From Anaerolineae bacterium (GTDB lineage: Bacteria > Chloroflexota > Anaerolineae > Aggregatilineales > Ch27), in contig JABLXG010000015.1 of NCBI GenBank assembly GCA_013178165.1, forward strand, positions 62,001 to 126,000: a stretch of 64,000 bases of DNA, in the 5' to 3' direction. A model generated the notes under the pieces. It had not been told where the DNA came from. It was given only the letters and a program-made list of their open reading frames with translations, and ran no database searches. Each line of letters begins with the position of its first letter. The first letter of the stretch is position 1. A program made the position numbers and the translations under genes. Below are positions 48,746 through 57,787 of this stretch, in pieces.

Positions 48746-51700
48746 ATGGACATGACCGCCTCGACAGTTTCCCTGAAGCTATCGCGTGAGGCGTTTCGCT
48801 GGTCGTACCTGGCGCTGGTCCTGCTGGGTCTGGGCCTGGCGCTATGGCTGACCTTCCTGGGGGATGAAGCGCCCGCAGCCATGTTTGACCGCCTGTTGTG
48901 GGCGGTCTATCTGATCACGTTCGTGCTGTACGCCCTCAACCCTCTTTCGGTGGAAGGCGCCCCGGCGAGCGATGTGCTGGGGTTGTTACTGCCCCTGCTG
49001 GCTGCCTACCTGACCTTCAACCTGACTTCGGCTGTCCTGTTGCTGATCGCGGGGATGCTCATCGCCAGCACAATCCAGTACGTCCACCTCAGCGATGGGC
49101 TGGTCTATACCGTCCTGCGGGGGAAGCGCCGCTTTCTGCGGCAACGTATCCTGCCCCAGCTGGCGGCGGTAGGGATGGGGCTGCTGGGCGGCGCGGCGGC
49201 TTACGCGATCATCGGGGGCAGCCAGCCGCTGGTGAGCCTGCAGGAGACTGACCTGCCGCGTCTGACCGTCCTGCTGGGGGTGGCGCTAGGGCTGCGCAGC
49301 CAGATCATGCATCTGCCGTTCATGCGGGGGGAGCGGCAGCTGGATAGCATCTATCCGCTTTATGTCCGCGTATACTGGGTTACCCTAGACTTGCTGCTAA
49401 CCATCCCGGCGGTGGTTATGGCCATACTCTACTACCAGGCCAGCCGGACGATCGTCAGCCTCAGCCTGTTGCCGGTCATTCTGGGCGCGCTGGGGCTGCG
49501 CGCCCTGACTCTTTCCCGCAGTGCGCTGTACCGCCGTATTGATGAACTGAGCATCCTCAACATCGTCAGCAAGGCGCTGACCACCGCCACCACGCCGCTG
49601 ATGCTCTTCGAATCCCTTTATCAGCAGGTCAACCGCCTGATCGACGCGCCGATCTTTTATATCGCTGTGCCCGATACCGGTCAGCAGCGCATCAGCTTCC
49701 CACTGGTGGTGGAAAACTACCGGCGCACTCACTGGCCGGATCGCCCCTGGAGCGAGGGGCCGATCGAGGCAATCATCCAGCGGCGCGCCGCCCTGCTATC
49801 GCCGGATGGTGGGGACCCCCTGCTGCGCACCGGCGACGGGCCGCCCTGCCGCGCTTATCTGGGCGTACCGATCCAGTTGCATGACACCGTTTACGGCGTG
49901 CTGGCTGTTCAGCATCCCACCGTGACCGGGGCTTACACGCTGGCGGAGCAGAACGTGCTGGAGACGATCGCTTCACAGGCTGCCAGCGCCCTGCGCAACC
50001 TGTACCTGCGCAGCGAGGCCCAGAAGTTCACCGATGGCCTGCTGGCGGTCAACCACGTGTCCAATGTGGTCAACGCCAGCCTCAACAGCGAGGTGATCCT
50101 GCGGGAAGTGTGCAGTGTGGCCTGCGACGTGAGCGGCGGCTCCGGCGCGGCGATCTTCCTCAAAGGGCCGGGGACCGCCTCTTACCACATCGCTCACAGC
50201 GTTGGCCTGCCGGATGGTGTGGAGGCGGCGCTCAGCGGTTCGCTCAGCCACACAAACGGTTGGGATGCTTTGCTCTCCTGGCCCCGCGTGGCCAGCATCA
50301 CCGATCTGCACACCGATGCCCGCGCGGCCTGGCTGGCGCCTTCCCTGGCCGGAACACCGCTGCACAGCATGACAGTGGTGCCGTTCATCTCCATCCGCAA
50401 CCAGATCAACGGCAAGACACTCACGCCCGTTCAGGATGCGCTGGGCTTTGTGGCGATCTTCTTTGACCGGCCTCACACGCCCGACGAGAACCAGCGCTAC
50501 CTGCTGCAGATGGTTGCCAATCAGGCCGCCATCGCCATCGAAAACAGCCGGCTCTTTGAAGAAACCCGGCGCAATGTCCAGCGGCTGGCTTACCTGGTTG
50601 AGACAGCCCGTGTCTTTTCGGAAAGCCTGGCCCTGGAAAAGGTCACCGAATCGGTGGTGATCTGGACGGTCGAAGTGCTGGACGTCGACACAGCCATACT
50701 GACACTGTGGAACCGCGAGGAAGACTGTCTGGTCGTGCAGGCCCATGCCAGCCAACGGGATATGAACTTCGCGCCGCCGCCCGCCTTACTCTGCCCCCTG
50801 AGTGCCAACCCGGAGATTGGCGAAACGCTGCAGAGTCGCTGGTCGCGGGCGTTTACAGCTGGCGATCCTACCCTCAGCCCGGCTCTGCATGAGGTCTTTG
50901 CCCAGTCCGGTTTGCAGACGTTGATCTTCATCCCGCTGGCTGTACGGGATGACGCCCTGGGGGCGTTGATCCTGGGCAGGGTCGAACGATCCCCGCTGAG
51001 CAGCGACGACATCAGCCTGGCGGAAGCGATCGCCATTCAGGTAGCCACCGCCGTGGAAAACGCCCGCTTCCACCAGCTAACCGAAGCCGAATTGAGCAAC
51101 CGTGTCCTGGAGATCAATGTGCTGCAGAATGTGCTGCGGCACATTTCCGTCAGCACCGATGAAGTCTCGATCATCCGGGAAGTGCTGGATGCGGCCTATA
51201 CGGTTACCCGCGCCGATCTGTTGGGCTGCGCCCTGATCGAGCCAGGGGGAATCCCGCTCAACGCTGGCAAGGCTGGAGCCGGGTCAGACCGTCCGCTCAG
51301 CCTGTACTGGCGGCTGGCCAACGGCAACGGTCTGCAACACCGCCAGTACACCGAGATCAGCCGGGGCGTGGTTGCTGAAGTGTTGCACACACGGGAACCG
51401 TTGCTGGTCGACGATGTGAGCCGGGCACCGCATTACTGGCTGCCGGAGGGGACGCTTGGCTTTGCCTCAGAACTCTGCGTGCCTATCCTGCACCAGGATC
51501 AAGCCCTGGGGGTGATCAATCTGGAAAGCCGCCAGGTGGGCCACTTTACGGAGGCGCACCTGCGCTTCCTGCAGAATCTGGCTGGGCACGCCGCCATCGC
51601 CCTGAACCGCGCCCGGCTGCTGGCCAGCAACCAGCGCCAGATCGAGGTTCTGGAAGCGATCCGCGTGTTATCGCTGGACCTGCTACAGGCCGCTGACCTG

Positions 51701-53701
51701 GACACCGTGCTGACGCGGGTCTGCAATGTCGCGCTGAGTATCCTCAACGGCGTCAACATTCACATTTACTTTTACGACCCGGCAACGGACAAGCTGACCT
51801 TCGCCGCCAGCCTGTGGCATGACGGCCGCCGTAACATCGAGATCGCTCACCCGCGCCCTGACGGCCTGACTTACCGTGCCCTGCGCGCCGGGCATTCCAT
51901 CATCAGCGATGATTTTGAACGCTTCCCTGGCGTCCCGACCCAGCGGCTGGGGATTTTCCCACTGGTGCACCAGGGCCAGCCGGTCGGCGTGCTCAACGCT
52001 GCCGTTCGGCACCCGGACGATCTGGGCGAGGGCGAAGTCCGGGCCATGGAACTGCTGACCAACCAGGCTGCCAGCGCCATCGAGCGCGTGCGGCTCTTTG
52101 AAAGCCGCCAGCGCCAGATCGAAATCCTGGATTCCCTGCGCCGCAATTCGGTCGCTCTGCTCAACGCCACCAACCTGGCCCAGGTGCTGGACGTGATTTG
52201 CCAGACCGCCCTGCTGATGGTCGACGCGGAGAAGGTCTACCTCTACTTCTACGATCGAGAGACCGACCGCCTGACCTTTGGCGCCAGCCTGTACCGCGAT
52301 GGTCGCCGTAACCTGGAGGACTATCCCCCGCGTCCGGACGGCGTGACCCACCGCACCGCCGTCACAGGCCGTTCCCAGCACCTGAGCCTGGATCAGATTT
52401 ACGTGCGCGACCCCAGCAGCCCGATCACGGCCCTGCAGAGCGTCCCGCTCAAGCACGGCGACCAGGTCATCGGTGTGCTCAATGTGGCCGTGCGCGACAT
52501 CCAGCAACTGGGCGCTGACGAAGCCAGTGCGCTGGAGCTGCTGGCCAACCAGGGAGCGGCAGCCATCCTCAACGCCCGCCTGTACGAAGAAATCCGCAAG
52601 GCGCGCGATCATATGGCTGTGATCCTGGGCGCGACCCGGGATGGCCTGTTGCTGGTTGACCGGGACGGCCTGTTGCTGCACGCTAACCCGGCGGCGGAGC
52701 GTCTGCTGGGCGCGGAACTGCGGCCTTACCTGGGCAAGCATCTGCTCCGCGCCCTGCGGCAGCCAGCCCTCCACGACCTGCCACGGGAGGACTTCCGCCA
52801 TCCCGACGGCATCAAGGCTATCTGGCGCTCCCTGCGCAGCGATCCACAGCGGCCCACCCTGCGCCACGCCCAGATCACGCTCCACGGCCAGACGATCTAC
52901 CTGGAGGAGGAAAGTATCCCCGTGCTGGCGGAAGATGGCACGGTAGCCGGGCGACTATTCGTCTGGCGGGATATCAGCGCCCAGGTGCAACTGGAACGGG
53001 GCCGCGAAGAACTGACCCATACCATCGTGCACGACCTGCGCAGCCCGCTTTCCTCGATCAAGGGCGGTCTGAGCGTGCTGCGCGACATGATCGCCGAAGA
53101 TGAAACGCTGAACCGCGATGAGGCGCTGGAAGTCATCAGTATCGCCGAGGGGGGCGCGGAAGGGCTGCTGGCGCTGGTCAACAGCCTGCTGGATGTCGCC
53201 CACCTGGAAAGCGGTGAGATGCCCCTCACCCTCACTTCCGCCTCCCTGCACGAGCCGGTAGAACGGGCTGTGCGGGTGTTGGAGATGCTAGCCAAAGAAG
53301 AGGACATCCAGATCGAGCGAGAATTGCCGGAAGATCTGCCCCTGCTGTTCATGGACAGCGGCAAAATCACCCGTGTGTTCACCAACCTGATCGACAACGC
53401 CCTGCACTACACGCCACACGGCGGACGCGTGATCATCCGGGCGGAATATCAGCCGGAAGAGGGTGTCATCCTGGCGACGGTGGAGGATAGCGGGCCGGGC
53501 GTCCCGCCGGAAGTGCGCGGGCGCATCTTCGAGCGGTACGCTACTGGCCTTTCTGGCATCCCGCAACGCCAGCATCGCGGTCTGGGGCTGGGGCTGACCT
53601 TCTGCAAGATGGCGGTGGAAGCGCATGGCGGTCGTATCTGGGTGGACGATAGTCGCCTGGGCGGTGCAGCTTTCCGTTTCACGCTGCCGCTTGTCCACTA
53701 G
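48746..53701 (+). CDS. very large membrane histidine kinase with six GAF-like domains
   Basis: The 1651-residue protein begins with about seven membrane helices (to residue 260). A chain of six GAF-like domains follows, starting near residues 280, 440, 620, 790, 960 and 1120. Next are a PAS-like domain (AVILGATRDGLLLVDRDGLLLHANPAAERLLG), a HisKA with His1429 in VHDLRSPLSSIKGGLSVLRD, and an HATPase with NLIDNALHYTPHGG, DSGPGVPPEVRGRIFERY and GLGLGLTFCKMAVEAHGG. The fifth and sixth GAF domains are very alike (IYFYDPATDKLTFAASL versus LYFYDRETDRLTFGASL), so they arose by duplication. ATG 48746 has AGGGAG upstream. The signals are unknown and no cognate regulator is adjacent. Confidence 0.93.
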   Translation: MDMTASTVSLKLSREAFRWSYLALVLLGLGLALWLTFLGDEAPAAMFDRLLWAVYLITFVLYALNPLSVEGAPASDVLGLLLPLLAAYLTFNLTSAVLLLIAGMLIASTIQYVHLSDGLVYTVLRGKRRFLRQRILPQLAAVGMGLLGGAAAYAIIGGSQPLVSLQETDLPRLTVLLGVALGLRSQIMHLPFMRGERQLDSIYPLYVRVYWVTLDLLLTIPAVVMAILYYQASRTIVSLSLLPVILGALGLRALTLSRSALYRRIDELSILNIVSKALTTATTPLMLFESLYQQVNRLIDAPIFYIAVPDTGQQRISFPLVVENYRRTHWPDRPWSEGPIEAIIQRRAALLSPDGGDPLLRTGDGPPCRAYLGVPIQLHDTVYGVLAVQHPTVTGAYTLAEQNVLETIASQAASALRNLYLRSEAQKFTDGLLAVNHVSNVVNASLNSEVILREVCSVACDVSGGSGAAIFLKGPGTASYHIAHSVGLPDGVEAALSGSLSHTNGWDALLSWPRVASITDLHTDARAAWLAPSLAGTPLHSMTVVPFISIRNQINGKTLTPVQDALGFVAIFFDRPHTPDENQRYLLQMVANQAAIAIENSRLFEETRRNVQRLAYLVETARVFSESLALEKVTESVVIWTVEVLDVDTAILTLWNREEDCLVVQAHASQRDMNFAPPPALLCPLSANPEIGETLQSRWSRAFTAGDPTLSPALHEVFAQSGLQTLIFIPLAVRDDALGALILGRVERSPLSSDDISLAEAIAIQVATAVENARFHQLTEAELSNRVLEINVLQNVLRHISVSTDEVSIIREVLDAAYTVTRADLLGCALIEPGGIPLNAGKAGAGSDRPLSLYWRLANGNGLQHRQYTEISRGVVAEVLHTREPLLVDDVSRAPHYWLPEGTLGFASELCVPILHQDQALGVINLESRQVGHFTEAHLRFLQNLAGHAAIALNRARLLASNQRQIEVLEAIRVLSLDLLQAADLDTVLTRVCNVALSILNGVNIHIYFYDPATDKLTFAASLWHDGRRNIEIAHPRPDGLTYRALRAGHSIISDDFERFPGVPTQRLGIFPLVHQGQPVGVLNAAVRHPDDLGEGEVRAMELLTNQAASAIERVRLFESRQRQIEILDSLRRNSVALLNATNLAQVLDVICQTALLMVDAEKVYLYFYDRETDRLTFGASLYRDGRRNLEDYPPRPDGVTHRTAVTGRSQHLSLDQIYVRDPSSPITALQSVPLKHGDQVIGVLNVAVRDIQQLGADEASALELLANQGAAAILNARLYEEIRKARDHMAVILGATRDGLLLVDRDGLLLHANPAAERLLGAELRPYLGKHLLRALRQPALHDLPREDFRHPDGIKAIWRSLRSDPQRPTLRHAQITLHGQTIYLEEESIPVLAEDGTVAGRLFVWRDISAQVQLERGREELTHTIVHDLRSPLSSIKGGLSVLRDMIAEDETLNRDEALEVISIAEGGAEGLLALVNSLLDVAHLESGEMPLTLTSASLHEPVERAVRVLEMLAKEEDIQIERELPEDLPLLFMDSGKITRVFTNLIDNALHYTPHGGRVIIRAEYQPEEGVILATVEDSGPGVPPEVRGRIFERYATGLSGIPQRQHRGLGLGLTFCKMAVEAHGGRIWVDDSRLGGAAFRFTLPLVH

Positions 53702-53801
53702 CGCTCCGGGCTGCTCGCGTTGTTCAGCAGGCGCGCGCTACAGACAGGGCTACGGATGGCGCGGATTGCCGTTCTCTCCGCCCACCCGTGCGAATCGTGC
53801 G

Positions 53802-54518
53802 CTAGGCTTCCGGCGGCCACGACCAAGCCAGGATCGCCTCCGCCAGGGCGAAATCTTCCGGTGCGTCGATCTCCACGGCGGTCAGCGGATGCATGACGTA
53901 ACAGGTGATGCGCCCGCCCAGGCGGTTATGCTCTTCTCGCAACACCCGGGGCCGCATGACGTAGATCGAGCCATTTTCCATGCACAACCCTGAGGCGTAC
54001 TCCTGGCGGCGGGGACGGCGGCGATAGTCGTAGTTGTAGGGTTGCGGGCGGCCGTCCTCCCCGACCCGCCACAGGAAGCGGCTGAACGGCACCACCGAAA
54101 GCAACGAATCCGCCCCGCTCTCCAGCAGCGTTTCCACTGCCCGGTCGATGTCGCCGGGCAAACGCAGCGGCGAGGTGCACTGTAACAACACCACCAGATC
54201 AGGTGTGTAACCCCCGGCAGCCTGCAAGGTATCCAGGACGTGCAACAGCGCCGATTCGGTTGTGGCAGTATCGCCGCTGATCGCCGCCGGGCGCCAGATC
54301 ACCTCCGCGCCGTTCTGCCGGGCAATCGCGCCAATCTCGGCGTCATCGGTGGAAACGACAAGCCGGGTGATAGAACGGGCGGCCAGAGCGTGAGCGATAG
54401 TATGCGCCAGCAGCGGGCGCCCGGCCAGCGGGTGGATGTTCTTGCGTGGCACACCGCGCGATCCACCCCGCGCCGGGATAATAGCCAGGATATGTTCGGG
54501 CCGGGCAGAGGTGGTCAT
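53802..54518 (-). CDS. CMP-sugar (acylneuraminate-like) cytidylyltransferase
   Basis: The 238-residue protein starts LAIIPARGGSRGVPRKNIHPLAGRPLLAHTI, the nucleotide-binding loop of the NeuA/KdsB-type cytidylyltransferases, and has VLLQCTSPLRLPGDIDRAV, SVVPFSRFLWRV and ENGSIYVMRP in order. Such enzymes activate sialic acid-like or other sugar acids with CTP for surface polysaccharides. The exact sugar is not predictable. Its ATG overlaps the stop of the CBS gene by four bases (ATGA), so the two are translated together. The next genes towards the window end are also for surface glycans. Confidence 0.88.
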   Translation of the reverse strand: MTTSARPEHILAIIPARGGSRGVPRKNIHPLAGRPLLAHTIAHALAARSITRLVVSTDDAEIGAIARQNGAEVIWRPAAISGDTATTESALLHVLDTLQAAGGYTPDLVVLLQCTSPLRLPGDIDRAVETLLESGADSLLSVVPFSRFLWRVGEDGRPQPYNYDYRRRPRRQEYASGLCMENGSIYVMRPRVLREEHNRLGGRITCYVMHPLTAVEIDAPEDFALAEAILAWSWPPEA

Positions 54519-55114
54519 GGGGCAGTCGCGTCCGGTGAGTTCGGGCTGGCGGCGGCAGTGAGCGCTTCCTCAAAGGCGCGTAACAGGTCAGTCTCGGTCA
54601 CGATCCCGATCAGCTTCCCGGCGTCATCCAGGACAGGCAGACCGCCGATCTTGCGCGTGCGCATCAGGCGGGCCGCTTCGTACAGAGGCGTTTCCGGGCG
54701 GACGGTGACCGGATCGGGCGTCATGCAGACATCCACCAGCACCTGGTTGAGCAGCATCTCGTCCTGCCAGCGCTCATGCAGGACAAACGGCGAGTTGAGC
54801 GCCTGGCGGATATCCCGGTCGGTGATGATCCCGACCAGCCGCTCGTGCGCGTCCAGGACCGGCAGGCGGCGGTAGCGGCCCCGGCGGAAGCGTTCCACCG
54901 CTGCCCGCAGGTTATCCCCCAGGTGGAGCACATCCGGGTTGGCGGTCATCACATCGGCCACCACCAGGGCGCAGGCGTCCTGCCGGCGCAGGACGGCGCG
55001 GATGCGTCCCTCGGCGTCGCGGCGGGCACGCAGGGCCTCCAGCGTCTCCTGCAAGCGGGCGTTCTCCGTCCACAGTCGCTCGATCTCAGCCTGCAACTCC
55101 CGCTCGATGGACAT
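54515..55114 (-). CDS. coiled-coil protein with a CBS domain pair
   Basis: The 199-residue protein has an N-terminal coiled coil (RELQAEIERLWTENARLQETLEALRARRD) and two CBS domains: VADVMTANPDVLHLGDNLRAAV...RRLPVLDAHERLVGIITDRDIRQAL and VCMTPDPVTVRPETPLYEAARLM...GGLPVLDDAGKLIGIVTETDLLRAF. CBS pairs bind adenine nucleotides and regulate partners. It precedes and overlaps the cytidylyltransferase gene. The same pairing is seen in sugar-nucleotide clusters where CBS and cytidylyltransferase (or nucleotidyltransferase) domains go together. ATG 55114 has a GAGG at a good distance; the GTG at 55123 would overlap it. Confidence 0.9.
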   Translation of the reverse strand: MSIERELQAEIERLWTENARLQETLEALRARRDAEGRIRAVLRRQDACALVVADVMTANPDVLHLGDNLRAAVERFRRGRYRRLPVLDAHERLVGIITDRDIRQALNSPFVLHERWQDEMLLNQVLVDVCMTPDPVTVRPETPLYEAARLMRTRKIGGLPVLDDAGKLIGIVTETDLLRAFEEALTAAASPNSPDATAP

Positions 55115-55156
55115 GCCGCGCACCTCGCTCGTTGTACCGTCTGCCGAACCACCCGA

Positions 55157-55165
55157 ATCATACCA
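55157..55165 (-). promoter_or_regulatory. -10 for the CBS-cytidylyltransferase pair
   Basis: Minus-strand TGGTATGAT, 42 bases before the ATG. Confidence 0.45.
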
Positions 55166-55201
55166 CAGGCCCGGCGGACCGCGCCCGGCAGGCCGGCGAT
55201 G

Positions 55202-55210
55202 TGGTAGAAT
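55202..55210 (+). promoter_or_regulatory. -10 for the GT4 gene
   Basis: TGGTAGAAT, 28 bases before the ATG; the same 9-mer is found at 35420-35428 upstream of the receiver-kinase gene. Confidence 0.45.
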
Positions 55211-55238
55211 ATGCCCCGCACTTCAGGCAGGTGACCGA

Positions 55239-56441
55239 ATGATGACGACCGCTTCTCCATCCTCAATGACCGCTGGTCGCCGTGCGGCCCCGCGCCCCAC
55301 GCCGATCCTGTTCGTTTCCAGCTATACCGGCCTCGGCGGCGGCGAGACCAGCCTGTATGAGATGGTGCGCTGCCTGGACGCTGGACGCTGGACGCCGCAC
55401 CTGCTGGTCCCCGGCGAAGGGCAATTCCCGGCGCTGTGGCGATCGCAGGGCTGGCCGGTGCACATCCTCCGCTGGCGACCAGCGATGCCGCTGTTCGTCC
55501 CGGCGCTGTGGGCACGCCTGCCGGTCGTCAAGCAGATCGAAGCCCTGATCCGCCGGGAGCGAATCGCCGTCGTCCGCCCGGAGTATCACAGCATCCCGCT
55601 GGTTGCTCCAGCCTGCCGCCGGGCGGGTGTCCCCTGGGTGTGGATGATCCACGGTCGCTGGACACATCCCCGCCCCTGGCAGCGCGGGCTGTTCCGCCAG
55701 GCGGCCCATCTCTTCGCCGATTCCGGCTGGAGCAAGGCGGGGTTTCTGGGGGAACCGCCGTTCATGCCGCCGGAACGGGTGGAGGTGCGCCATCTGGGGG
55801 TGGATGTCGATCGCTTCAACCCGGCAGTCGATGGTCGCGCGGTACGCGCGGCGCTGGGCATCCCGCCGGACGCGCCGGTGATCACCATCCTGGGGCGCTT
55901 CCAGCCGATCAAGGGACATCTCAACTTCCTGGGCATGGCGGCCCGTATCGCGCCGGAATTCCCGCAGGCGCGCTTTTTGATCGTGGGCGACAACGTGCTC
56001 GATGGCGCAGTCGGCGACCGGCACAAGGCGGCGATCCTGGCCGCGGTGGAAAGCAACCCCGACCTCAAACGAAGCGTGATCTTCACTGGCTTCAGCGATG
56101 ATCTCGTCCCTACCCTGCGGGCCAGCGACATCCTGGTTTGTGCCTCGGACTTTGAGTCGTTCGGGATGGCCCACCTGGAGGCGATGGCCTGCGCGGTGCC
56201 GGTGGTCAGCACCAATGTCGGTGGCCCGGCGGAAACCGTGCTCGATGGCCAGACGGGTCTGCTCGTCCCCCCGCGCGATCCGGAGGCGCTGGCGGCGGCA
56301 GTGTGGCGGCTGCTGATCGATCCGGACCTGCGGGCGCGGATGGGGGCCGCCGGGCGGGCGCATGTGCTGGCCCGGCTGGATGTGCGTCACTACGCCGCCC
56401 GCTTTGAGGAAGTGCTGGCGGCGGTAGCCGGTTTCACATGA
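55239..56441 (+). CDS. glycosyltransferase family 4
   Basis: The 400-residue protein is a retaining GT-B transferase. It begins PILFVSSYTGLGGGETSLYEMV, has the linker HLGVDVDRFNP, the nucleotide-sugar segment ITILGRFQPIKGHLNFLGMAARI, and the donor-site motif SDFESFGMAHLEAMACAVPVVSTNVGGPAETV with its Glu-x7-Glu pair. It would add a sugar to a lipid- or polymer-linked glycan on the cytoplasmic face. The start at 55239 follows an AGGTGA site; a second ATG is the next codon. The long upstream frame (from 54939) is not supported. It is next to the CBS/cytidylyltransferase pair, divergent. Confidence 0.92.
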   Translation: MMTTASPSSMTAGRRAAPRPTPILFVSSYTGLGGGETSLYEMVRCLDAGRWTPHLLVPGEGQFPALWRSQGWPVHILRWRPAMPLFVPALWARLPVVKQIEALIRRERIAVVRPEYHSIPLVAPACRRAGVPWVWMIHGRWTHPRPWQRGLFRQAAHLFADSGWSKAGFLGEPPFMPPERVEVRHLGVDVDRFNPAVDGRAVRAALGIPPDAPVITILGRFQPIKGHLNFLGMAARIAPEFPQARFLIVGDNVLDGAVGDRHKAAILAAVESNPDLKRSVIFTGFSDDLVPTLRASDILVCASDFESFGMAHLEAMACAVPVVSTNVGGPAETVLDGQTGLLVPPRDPEALAAAVWRLLIDPDLRARMGAAGRAHVLARLDVRHYAARFEEVLAAVAGFT

Positions 56442-56524
56442 TCGGCCAGACGGGGGTAAACGATGGTCTAAGCCCCTCACTTCAGGCCCCTCAGTCGCCG
56501 CCGTACCGCCGCGAACTTTTCCCC

Positions 56525-57478
56525 CTATAGCACCGGGTTCAGCACAAAGTGCACGCTGAACAGCACGATCGTGATCACCGTATAGATCATCAGGGTATTG
56601 TTGATCGTCCGTTTTTCCTCTTCCGGCGTGTCGGCGCGGGCATAAAGGGGGATGATGAACGGCGGCGGCAGGATCAGGAGCGTGAACAGGGCGATCTCAA
56701 AGCCGCGTTCCAGCTCCAGCAGGCCCCGGATCAGAAAGCGATTCAGCAGGAAAGCCAGCGGCAACAGAATCGCCAGCCGTGTGGCGATCACCGGCAGGGT
56801 CTGCCGGATGCCGGCGACATCCAGCCTGATCCCGTAGCCGATGATGATCAGGATCAGCGGCACCACAAGATGGCTCAGGAAGCTGAGCGTTGCCATGATC
56901 CCGCCGGTGATGGCGGTTGTGGCCAGGAATGTCTGTGCACCTAGCAGGTTAAAGGCCAGCCCGGCCAGAATCGCGATCACCACCGGCGAGCGGAGAAACG
57001 CCCGCACCACCTGCCCCGGCCCGCTCAACCCATCCCGCCGCATCAGGAGTAGCGCCAGAAACACAAACCAGATGAAGATCTCATGACCAAGATCGATGAT
57101 GGCGATATAGCCGATATTTTCCAGGCCATAGGCGCTGCCGAACAGGCTCACCCCTAGCATGCCATATTCAAAGCCCGTCATTAGAAAGGGGAAGTACGCC
57201 CGCCCACCGCCCGGCCCCGCCCTGAGCAGCAGCCCCAGTCCGTAGAGCAGCAGGCACAGCAGGAAGATGGCAAGGAAGGTGACGAGATAGGTGAGCTTCA
57301 GCTCAATGTTGAGGAAGGACATGAACAACACGGCGGGCAGGGCGATGTTGACCGCGATCTTGCGCAGGTCGTCAATGGCCTGATCGGTCAGGAACCGGCT
57401 GCGCCGGATCCAGTAGCCCAGTCCGAGCAGCAGCAGAATCGGCAACACCCGGTTGAGGATATCGGTTGTCTGGCTCAT
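56525..57478 (-). CDS. AEC-family (auxin efflux carrier-like) transporter
   Basis: The 317-residue protein has about ten membrane helices in two halves. It begins NRVLPILLLLGLGYWIRRSRFL, a typical AEC start, and has RKIAVNIALPAVLFMSF (helix 2-3 with the AxxxxLPAxxF pattern) and FEYGMLGVSLFGSAYGLENIGYIAIIDLG in the first half. AEC members export or import organic acids or amino acids such as malonate; the substrate is not known. ATG 57478 follows an AGGTAGAG site; a longer frame to 57499 is unsupported. It is convergent with the GT4 gene. Confidence 0.85.
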   Translation of the reverse strand: MSQTTDILNRVLPILLLLGLGYWIRRSRFLTDQAIDDLRKIAVNIALPAVLFMSFLNIELKLTYLVTFLAIFLLCLLLYGLGLLLRAGPGGGRAYFPFLMTGFEYGMLGVSLFGSAYGLENIGYIAIIDLGHEIFIWFVFLALLLMRRDGLSGPGQVVRAFLRSPVVIAILAGLAFNLLGAQTFLATTAITGGIMATLSFLSHLVVPLILIIIGYGIRLDVAGIRQTLPVIATRLAILLPLAFLLNRFLIRGLLELERGFEIALFTLLILPPPFIIPLYARADTPEEEKRTINNTLMIYTVITIVLFSVHFVLNPVL

Positions 57479-57787
57479 CGTCTCTACCTGTGTGACCAAC
57501 AGATGGCCGGCGGCGAGGGAAGCTCCAGTGGGTCAGCGGAGCTTTGCCGCCGATTGTACTGCGGCGTGCGCAGCAGGAAAATGCGCTGCAGCAGGGAGAT
57601 GCCTGGCCGTAAGGGGTCAGGAACAGGGAAGGCTTCCCAGCCTCCCGATTCATCCCGGAACGGCTGACAGATTCAGCCTCTCCCCCTGCCATTTTACAGG
57701 TTGCCAGCCGCCAGGAGTCATCGCTATAGTATCCGCCACGCGATTTTGCCCAGGAGTGATCCCATCACTACTTCAGGAGCGCCCTGC
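57479..57787. other. divergent intergenic region (309 bases)
   Basis: It holds a minus-strand CAGTACAAT (57553-57561) that may serve the AEC gene and a plus-strand promoter (57701-57730) for the aminotransferase gene. Apart from GC-rich short repeats I see no gene. Confidence 0.5.
57701..57730 (+). promoter_or_regulatory. promoter of the class V aminotransferase gene
   Basis: TTGCCA (57701-57706), an 18-base spacer, TATAGT (57725-57730). The leader would be about 50 bases. Confidence 0.55.
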
